Source: Elysia chlorotica (Eukaryota > Mollusca > Gastropoda > Plakobranchidae). Taken from it: a stretch of 64,000 nt of DNA. The stretch spans positions 424,169 through 488,168 of the forward strand of contig RQTK01000056.1 in the NCBI GenBank assembly GCA_003991915.1. Direction: 5' to 3'. This document shows positions 55,386 to 64,000 of this stretch, in pieces. The position numbers and the translations under genes were made by a program. Numbering within the stretch: the stretch's first letter is position 1; each line of letters starts with the position of its first letter. Below the pieces are notes generated by a model. That model had not been told where the DNA came from and made no database searches. It saw nothing but the letters and a program-made list of their open reading frames with translations.

Positions 55386-56328
55386 ATTATTATATTGTTT
55401 CAAATCATTGAACAAATCAGAGAGCAACAAGACCAACCCATTGTCTAAGACGCTTCACTTTACCTTTTTACTCGGTGGGACCTTTTAGCTCCAATCAAGA
55501 CCTACAGGTTGATGGGATTTTTCTCATCTTGACTCAAAATGCTGGAAGTGAAGGCCGGCGTTTGTTTCTTAATTGGATGTAGATCTAAACGTAGAGCGCG
55601 GCATTGTCAGTTACAGAGATGATAAGATATGGATTTCAGTAGGTTGGGCGAGGTAAGTAAACGGTAAGACTAATTATCTACAGCATCATGGTGTTTTATG
55701 GACATAGTATTACTTTTATGGACAAAGTGTTTAAATATGCATAAAGTGATTTTATATGGACAAGGTCCAGTTACATTCACATACTTCTATTACGACACCG
55801 TTCTTTTATATGGGTAGTTTGATATTACACGGACATAGAGCTATTATAATTGTATGAACATATTATTGCTTTTATATGCCAATAGTTTTGTTGTGCGGAT
55901 TTATTGGTATTTTATAGATTTATTGTTTTTATATGGACATAGTGTTTTTATATTTACATGGTGCAACAAAATGGACATGTAGTAATAAATAATTGTAAAC
56001 ACTTGCCTAAACCTTTAAATAAAAATATATGTATTTATATTAGAACTTAAAAAGACCGTACTAAAATCAGCATTTATTAAAAATTCTTTTCTCTCCTTCT
56101 ATTCCCTATCTCTTCTTTTTCTTCCTCCTTCTCATCACCATCATTATAAACATCTGCAATATGTCAATCCTTTTACGATAACTACCATCTAGAAAAACAT
56201 CCCAGCAATCAATTTCTCCTCATCAACATCAAATTCTTTATTTCATCTCTTTTTCCCCATCACATTTCCATCTTACGCCAGAACTGTCACACATACACTC
56301 ACGTACACACTCACACACACTCATGTAC

Positions 56329-56494
56329 CCACATCAATAACCTTGGATGCTGATTTACCAAAACGTTCCCATAACCTGCAAAATGCCCGTACTAGCCTTT
56401 CATAATACCAATAATCGTTCCGCCGTTTGCCAGCATTTTCTCGACCGACTTTTTCTCGACATGGTCGGGAAATAATCGGCGAAGCGGCCAACAT
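56329..56494 (-). CDS. Probable first coding exon, methyltransferase-like protein (partial)
   Basis: ATG (G at -3) opens MLAASPIISRPCREKVGREN, with RRNDYWYYERLVRAF and SASKVIDVG following. The exon ends in phase 1 at a 'gtacat' donor. The C-terminal VIDVG after an amphipathic helix resembles motif I, the SAM-binding start, of class I methyltransferases. In that case the next exon should begin with the second half of a G-x-G loop. No downstream exon was found in this window's minus strand, so the gene may have long introns or be a fragment. Upstream there is an in-frame stop and an NRF1-type motif. Identity is inferred from one short motif only. Confidence 0.4.
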
Positions 56495-56546
56495 GCCAGA
56501 ACAGTTTGGCAAATTTCTCCACAGTAATCAGTAGTCTTGGCTTGGC

Positions 56547-56598
56547 CTCTGCGCATCCTCACTGCGCACCCTACTGCGCATCCTACAGCGCATGCGCC
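56547..56598. promoter_or_regulatory. NRF1-like promoter motif cluster
   Basis: Four imperfect 12-13-bp units of 'actgcgcatcct' end in the palindrome GCGCATGCGC (56,588-56,597), the consensus NRF1 site. It sits about 100 bp before the start codon of the minus-strand exon at 56,494 and is locally CpG-rich. That is typical of TATA-less housekeeping promoters. Confidence 0.45.
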
Positions 56599-56751
56599 AA
56601 TGTACCTTGCCCGCCCCAATAATCTCTAACCCAATTATCTCTGCTTCAGGTACCTTGTTCAATCATGCTCCCGCTTACAGTTCCCGACTCTCGTTGGAAG
56701 ATGGTCTATCATTCACTTCAATACGCAGGTTAATATTTCTTGGACTATCTT

Positions 56752-56754
<3 letters not shown>

Positions 56755-56831
<77 letters not shown>

Positions 56832-56876
56832 TTTTTCTCTTCATCTCTTTCTCTAGCACTCTGTCTCTCCCCGTCT

Positions 56877-56962
<86 letters not shown>
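56755..56962. repeat. (CT)n microsatellite, two blocks
   Basis: Two long CT tracts separated by ~50 bp. The second is followed by 'aggtttaaggtctcatagga', also found after the CT palindrome near 13,780. Confidence 0.97.
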
Positions 56963-56963
<1 letters not shown>

Positions 56964-57681
56964 GGTTTAAGGTCTCATAGGATCCCTTATAGACTTCATA
57001 TTTCTGTGTATCCCAATGTACAATCGAATCATGTACTCGTCTCCTTATTATCTAGTTTTCTGGTTGTCCTTTTTTGTATATCTTAACCAAGTTTTCAACT
57101 GTAGAAGCATTTGAATTTCGAAAGACTGTCTCACCATGCCCTCTATGCCACGATATAGGTTATTAAAGTGTTTTCAGTGGTTGATTGGTGTTATGGTATC
57201 CAGTTTCATTTAACATTCTGACGAGAACCTTCTTTATTCCCATCTTGAAGCTATATGTTAATTTTAATTTTATTAGTCAAAACTTCTCAAAGAATTGTTT
57301 ACTGTAGCGCGGCACGATAAATATTATATCTGTTCTCTTGTTGAGCCTTTGTTTGGTTTTCAGAGTGTATTATTTTATTAGTATATTGTAGGAAGTCTCA
57401 AAAAAAGAAGAGAAATTAAATCACCAGGTTGTGTGGTCCAATGTGTTTCAGACAATGTACAAGCATGACTTAGACTAAGAAATTAGATATAGCTAAACAG
57501 AGCTTCTGATAATTGTTACAAGTAAGAAATGATAATCAGCTTAGCACTCTTTACGCTCCCACAATGTGGGGCCTCTTCGAAATGTGGTTAACTTAAACAT
57601 ATATTACTTCATAACAATGGAGTGCAACCTCAAAACAAGCTCTACCTAGTTTTCACATACCGGGTATTCGAGTGAGTGGGT

Positions 57682-57682
<1 letters not shown>

Positions 57683-57735
<53 letters not shown>

Positions 57736-57745
57736 GAGAGAGAGA
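57683..57745. repeat. (GA)n microsatellite
   Basis: GA tract followed by degenerate GA-rich sequence to 57,840. Confidence 0.96.
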
Positions 57746-57838
57746 TAGAGAAGGAGAGAGACAGAAAGAGTGAGTGACTGTGAGATACAAAGAGTGAAAA
57801 AAATAGAGTAAGAGACAGTGATATACATTGAAAGACAA

Positions 57839-57841
<3 letters not shown>

Positions 57842-57883
<42 letters not shown>

Positions 57884-60800
57884 ATAATAGATACACAGGA
57901 CTCTATCAATGAGTACAAAGACATTGCAATGAGATATACACAACTGCCAACCCGAACAGTCATTAAAGTGTATAACTGATTTAAATGAGGTAAATGTCAC
58001 ACCATAATTATGTACATCTTACTCGCTTTTTGACGAAAAACTTGCAACACTAAAGATATCAGACTGAAACTTAGCGTCCGATTTCAATTTGTGTATGAAC
58101 AGGAATCTGCAAGAAAACACAAATAACCGGCGCTCCCTTGTTCAGATGTCAGGACAGATCAAACTCTCATCCTGGGTTAGTAGAAACCCGCGAGATTGGA
58201 AAGACGCCCGTTGTCGGCTTGTCTTCGTATAAGAATACCGACGAGCTTAAGAGACATGAGGTTAATGCAAACATGTTGAGAGCTTGTAATCAATTTGTAG
58301 TTTTGCTTCCTGTAGCTGAACCGGAATGAAATTACAAGGATGTTGCCCCATATTTGAGGATATATAATTGAATTACGCATGTCCTCCTATTATTGTTGGT
58401 TGTCTTAAAGCGTGAGGAAAAAAATACATTTCAATAGATCAACGAATAGTTCGCCGATGTGAAATAAATTTTTTTTATATTAAAAAATACCTTCTGTATC
58501 TTTTTTTATTTATCTTAAAAATGGCCTGCGAGTGAAAAATAACTGCCTCTTTTCAATTTACTAATACATAAAAGTAAAAACTTACAGGTATATAGTTCGA
58601 TCACAACTTTCAAAGAAATTCAGTGGCGGGAATGCTGCTTTATCTATGTCAAAATGCGGCATGATAGGTATTTCATTCAACATCGTCAAAAATGTAAAGA
58701 CCACATCAAATTAGTAAATTCTTACTAAAATCTCAACAGAGTGCAACAATAGAAGTTCGCTGCAGATGTGACAAAACTGATGCAAAATGCTTTATTAACG
58801 TTCTAAAACGTTTACACAAAAATTTACTATAACTGTGTTTAATACAATCCCTAAAGTTTGTTCCAGTTTTAGTTGTTGCAAACTTTACCACGACTGATCC
58901 ATTACATTCATGTGTGCATTGCCGCGCTAATAAACCCGAACTTAACAATCTTTCTATGCATGGATATTATACGCATCAATCACTAGCTACAAACAGAATA
59001 AAGGGTTATACAGACTATACGCAGGATCATCAACAAAATGCAGGCCTACAAACACAGGGTTTGAGCCTATCAACAGAATAAAGGTTTATATAGACTAGAC
59101 GCAAACTCATCAACAAAATGCAGGCTTACATACACAGTTCATAAGCCTATTCAACAGAATAAAGGCTTATATAGACCAGACACAGGGACATCAACAAACA
59201 TCAACAACATATAGGCTTGCATACACAGGGTATAATCCTATCAACATAATAAAAGTTTATAATTATAGACTAGACGCAAACTCATCAAAAAAATACAGGC
59301 TTACATACACAGTTCATAAGCCCATTCAAAAGGATAAAGGTTTATGTAGACCAGACACAGGGACATCAACAAACATCAACAACATAATATAGGCTAACAT
59401 TCACAGGGTATAAGCCCATCAACATAATAAAGATTTATATCGACTAGACGCAAACTCATCAACAAAATACAGGCTTACATACACAGTTCATAAGCCTATT
59501 CAACAGAATAAATGCTGACATTAGACTAGACATAAGCTCATTTGTTCCGCACCCCTTCGCTGCAAACCATTCACTAGCCTGCCAGGCGGTTATTGCTGTG
59601 ATGGATGGGAATGTTGATTGTAAATAATGGGAGGTAACACCCATGCTTAACTTTATTTGCTTAAACAAAGTTATCTCCTTTCTATATCCATGATCGACAC
59701 AAAACTGGTGAAGTTTGTATGTAGCTTGAATTTACCTATTTTAAAGTATTCTAGAATTCCTAGAAGGGTCCTATACGGCAAGGGGTCTTAAAATGAACGT
59801 CTGACAGTTTTAGGTGCGGTCATACAGAGACTAGTTTTGAGAGCTTCAGTACTTATTTTGTACCCTGGACTGAAGAACAAGACGTCCAAGGTTCGAATCC
59901 AAATCGATGCGCTCCTCTACGTAAATGATGGCATAACCTGCGCACATGTGTTTGGATCAAAGACAGGGGTTATTGAGTTTGGTTTGGGCGTTTTATGGGA
60001 AGGACAGAGAGAGAGAGAGAGTGAGAGAGAGATAGAGAGAGAGAACATAACAGATACACAGGAGTCTATCAATGAGTACAAAGAAATTACAATGAGACAT
60101 ACACAACTGCCAACCCAAACAGTCCTCAAAGTGTATAAATATTTCAAATGAGGTAAATGTTACACAATAATCATGGTCATCTTACTAGTTTTTTGGCTGA
60201 AAGTTCGCAACACTAAAGATATAAGACTGAAACTTAGCGTCTTATCTCATTTTGTGTATGAACGGGAATCCGCAAGACAACACAAATGACTTGCGCTCCC
60301 TGGTTCAGACGTCAGGACAGATCAAACTCTCATCTTGTGTTAGTAGAAACCCGCGAGATTGGAAAGACGCCCGTTGTCGGCTTGTCTTCGTATAAGAATA
60401 CCGACGAGCTTAAGAGACATGAAAGTTAATGCAAACATGTTGAGAGCTTGTAATCAATTTGTAGTTTTGCTCTCTGTAGCTCAACCGGAATGACATTCCA
60501 AGGATGTTGCCCTATATTGAAAATATATAATTGAATTACCCCGTCCTCCTATCATTCTTTGTAGCCTTAAAGCGTAAGGGAAAAAATGCATTTTAACAGA
60601 TCAAAGAATAGTTCGCCGATGTGAAATAATCTTTTCTTTTATTGAAAAACATGCCTCCTGGTGCTCTTATTTTATTTAACTTAAACATAACTGCCTATTT
60701 CCAATTTATGAATACTTTAAACTGAAACTCGTAGAGATATAACGTAAGATCACAACTTTCAAAGAAATTCACTTGAGGAAATGCCGCTTTATCTATGTTA

Positions 60801-62073
60801 AAATGCGATTATGATAGGTATTAAATTCAACATCGTCAAAAATATAAAGACCATACAAAATACTAAATTTTTGCTAAAACGGCAAAGTACGGCAATGAAA
60901 GTTTGCCACAGATTTGGCAAAACCAATGTAAAATGTTAAATTAACGTTATACAAAATTGACACAAAAATTGACTATAACTGTGTTTGATACAATGACTAA
61001 AATTGGTTTCAGTTTTAATTGTTACAAACTTTACTATTACTGATCCATTAAATTCATGTGTGCAATGCCGCGATAATCAACCCGATCTTACAATCTTTCA
61101 ATGCATTGATATATGCGCATCAATGACTGAGTAACAACATAATATAGGTTTATGGACACTAGAGGCAGGCTAATCAACAAAATATAGGGATACATACACA
61201 TGACATAAGCCTATCAACATAATAAAGGATTAATGTATAGACAAGACACAAGGACATCAACAACATAAACATTCACAGGGTATAAGCTTTTCAGCAGAAT
61301 AAATGTTTATATAGACTAGACATAAGAACATCAACAACATTATAGGCTTATATTCACATTACATAGTTACATTGACAGAATCAAGGTTCTGAGACAAAAC
61401 GACAACAACATAAAGGTTTATATAGACTAGAAACTAGGACATCAACAACATATAATATAGGCTAACATTCACAGGGTATAAGCCCAGCAACAGAATAAAG
61501 ATTTATATCGACTAGACGCAAACTCATCAACAAAATGCAGGCTTACATACACAGTTCATAAGCCTATTCAAAAGAATAAAGGCTGACATTAGACTAGACA
61601 TAAGCTCATTTGTTCCGCACCCCTTCGCTGCAAACCATTCACTAGCCTGCCAAGCGGTTATTGCTGTGATGGATGGGAATGTTGATTGTACATAATGGGA
61701 GGTAACACCCATGCTTAACTTTATTTGCTTAAACAAAGTTATCTCCTTTCTATATCCATGATCGACAAAAAACTGTTGAAGTTTGTATGTAGCTTGATTT
61801 TACCTATTTTAAAGTATTCTAAAATTCCTAGAAGGGTCCTATACGGCAAGGGGTCTTAAAATGAACGTCTGACAGTTTTAGGTGCGGTCATACAGAGACT
61901 AGTTTTGAGAGCTTCAGTACTTATTTTGTACCCTGGACTGAAGAACAAGACGTCCAAGGTTCGAATCCAAATCGATGCGCTCCTCTACGTAAATGATGGC
62001 ATAACCTGCGCACATGTGTTTGGATCAAAGACAGGGGTTATTGAGTTTGGTTTGGGCGTTTTATGGGAAGGAC
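57842..62073. repeat. Tandem duplication of a ~2.1-kb unit
   Basis: Copy A is 57,842-60,004 and copy B is 60,005-62,073. Each begins with a GA tract and 'aacataa(t/c)agatacacagga' and ends with 'ggtttgggcgttttatggga'. Shared landmarks include 'cgcccgttgtcggcttgtct', 'catttgttccgcaccccttc' and 'cccatgcttaactttatttg'. The last ~550 bp are nearly identical, while the middle has diverged with indels. Confidence 0.95.
58985..59520. repeat. Degenerate 60-120-bp minisatellite in copy A
   Basis: Repeats of 'atatagactagacgcaaact', 'catcaacaaaatgcaggctt' and 'acatacacagttcataagcc'. The equivalent block in copy B is 61,130-61,590. Confidence 0.88.
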
Positions 62074-63264
62074 GACATTGCGTCACAAAAGATCGCGTTA
62101 GATGAATACATTGATCTGTTTGACTTCGAGGGTATATACACAAAGACAATAACAACAAATAAAAATCCCACCAAGAGTATTTTCTTTCACTCTTGCCCAT
62201 TTGCATCCAAGCTGCAACTTTTGGGAATATGATCATCTTTATGGTGATTGGTAAAAGTGAAAGAAAAATTATGACAGCCGCAAGTTTGCCTGCATCATGG
62301 TGAAAAAGAGAGGGGACCAGTGCTGCTATTCTGTGGACTTGAAAGCCAGGCCTCCTGCGTGGAAAATGAGATGACACGTCTGAGATAATTGAGTTTTTTC
62401 TTTTGTGGATCTTAGATCATAAGTACAACGCTGTGGTTAGCATACGACTCTTCTTAAGATGGTCATACAAATAAAAAGACTTACGACGGGTTGTAAGCTA
62501 CAACAACATTGTACTTACGAACTTGTTCTTCTGTGGAAGACGCATTTTTACTGCTATGTTGTTCTTATCGGAAGCTTTACAACTGAAAGTGCTTGGGTCT
62601 CCACTGAATCGCATTGTCGCCCAAGAAAGTGCTAGCGAGTGAGATACAGACACAAAGAGGGACGGAAAAAACAGAAACGCAGATGCATATAGACATAGTA
62701 TTTCAGAATTACAGAAACACAGAAAAATTCCTTAGCAGAGCAAAAACATACAGAACATTCAAAAGCATAAAAAACAAAGAAGCACAGAAATAAAAAGATG
62801 AAATGTGTTATAAATATAACAAAACTGTAAAAAAGTAACACTGTACTTAAAATGCATTTACGGTATATCACTATCACTAAAAATCGAATACATTTTTTTT
62901 TAATTAGAGAACTCATATTTTTTATTCATCCACTAAAGGAACAAATAACTTGTGAAAAAAACAATTTCTTGTTAAAAAAGAAACAAGTTAATTGCAATCA
63001 GTATTTTATAATTTGTCCAGTTAACAAAAAGAGTAAAGGAGGTGCAAATTTAGCAATAGAGTTCGAGAACACGAAAGTTCGAGAAGGGGGTTAGCGTTGC
63101 AGAACAATACTATTTATGCAAAACTTTTTTATTTTGCAGCCCGAATAATTGTTACAGAGCAGCCTAGCCTCTTAACTTAAGAGACGAAAAATCATTAGAG
63201 AGTGCGCTACCTCTACAGTTTGAAAAAACTGAGCATAGGTTAGGAAAGGGGGAGGGGGTGTAAA
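62074..63264. other. AT-rich non-coding stretch
   Basis: No gene was recognised. 62,478-62,530 resembles the MITE-like unit at 49,067 (gtaagctacaacaacattgtacttacga). The rest is low-complexity A/T-rich sequence. Confidence 0.5.
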
Positions 63265-63550
63265 ACTGACGCCAGTGATAAAGCGTTGGATCCCGAATCA
63301 GGAGGTCCCTGATTCGAAACCAGCGACTGGACTAATCTGTCCAACTTCGTCCCCTACTGGTTAGGTTAGTGCATAACCTTCTAGAGACAAAGCCAAGATC
63401 AGTGTCAGTATAATGTGACAGGCTGAGTCAAGGGTCTTGGTATTCCCGCACTGTCCCTGTGTGACTGCGTGTAAAATTGTCAGACATTAAATATGAGCAG
63501 CCTGCAACATAGCCTTGATGCTGACATTGGATTTTAAGAAACCAATCCAA
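63265..63550 (+). repeat. SINE family A, full-length diverged copy
   Basis: The head has 'ccctgattcgaaaccagcga'. The body runs through 'cgtcccctactggttaggtt', 'cagtataatgtgacaggctg' and 'aattgtcagacattaa' to 'ttaagaaaccaatcc'. Confidence 0.88.
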
Positions 63551-64000
63551 TCACTCATTGACTCACTTTGATGAACAGTCTTTGACACGCGCGAAGAGGA
63601 AAAAATGAATTCAGAGGACGATCTCTCATTGTACTCTGTAAGTGCTTAAACAAGGATGCTTTTTCAAAACCAGCAAGTATTCCAAACGTTAGGCTAAAGG
63701 ATAATATTGCCGCTAGGCACAGCGATGTTTTATTTATTTACACTTGGTGTATACCTTTATAGCTTCTATTTATATAGCCTGAGCTCTATGTGCTACTTTC
63801 TTTTACTAATATAGGAATATACGATTCATACAATATTTTTCATTCTGTTCACTTCGTGACAAATATCTAACATACCAGACTTATAAATAAATCCCTTTAC
63901 CCACGTAAACACTTATATGATCAATACAGATTTCAAGCAACAATAACAAGGCTTTTTATAATCTCATTAAAATTTCTTAAAACCAATTCAAATTTCTTTA
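63551..64000. other. Terminal spacer
   Basis: AT-rich; no feature seen. Confidence 0.5.

Noticed and set aside
55631-55654. ATG plus seven codons followed by a consensus gtaagt donor on the plus strand (MDFSRLGE)
   Set aside because: Too short to distinguish from chance, and no downstream plus-strand exon was recognised.
59837-60151. Open frame spanning the end of the first 2.1-kb unit
   Set aside because: Runs through a SINE-like tail and a GA tract. The second copy of the same frame (61,905 onward) ends differently, and there is no protein pattern.

Overview
This is animal nuclear DNA, probably from a gastropod or other mollusc. The genes are split by introns with good gt/ag boundaries. 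The background is AT-rich, and there are very many CT/GA, CTGT and GATA microsatellites, tRNA-derived SINE copies and decayed LINE pieces. The species assignment is an inference from gene types and repeat character. Most of the long open frames in the window are translations of microsatellites or minisatellites and are not genes.

Layout. (1) 544-645, plus strand: last coding exon of a PLAC8/cornifelin-family gene; the rest lies left of the window. (2) 5,838-8,514, minus strand: a complete two-exon gene for a small secreted antistasin-like cysteine-rich protein (181 aa) with a signal peptide and a TATA box. (3) 12,302-42,140, minus strand: an apparently complete 30-exon gene for a long ABCC transporter of the MRP1 (ABCC1/2/3) type. 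All splice phases agree and the product is 1,533 aa. It has TMD0, the L0 linker, two transmembrane domains and two nucleotide-binding domains with all core motifs. (4) 42-64 kb: mostly intergenic. It holds segmental tandem duplications, SINEs, a LINE relic, a possible receptor fragment (48.5 kb) and a probable first coding exon of a methyltransferase-like gene on the minus strand (56,329-56,494) beside an NRF1-like promoter motif. No downstream exons of that gene were found.

The most unusual signal is in the ABCC gene. At six exons, one boundary (splice site plus adjoining coding bases) has been copied into the neighbouring intron. The extreme case is about 16 extra copies of the exon-29 donor with the last ~17 coding bases, in a 32-bp tandem array at 12.87-13.46 kb. 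A smaller donor array follows exon 17. Acceptor-side copies precede exons 16, 11 and 22, and a protein-conserving donor-side copy follows exon 23. A decayed copy of the last antistasin module lies downstream of that gene. Whether these copies are decoys, alternative splice sites or neutral slippage products cannot be told from sequence alone.

The genes do not form an operon or pathway. The transporter is an export pump for organic anions and conjugates by family knowledge; the antistasin-like protein is a secreted candidate protease inhibitor; the PLAC8 protein is a small cysteine-rich protein of unclear role in molluscs.
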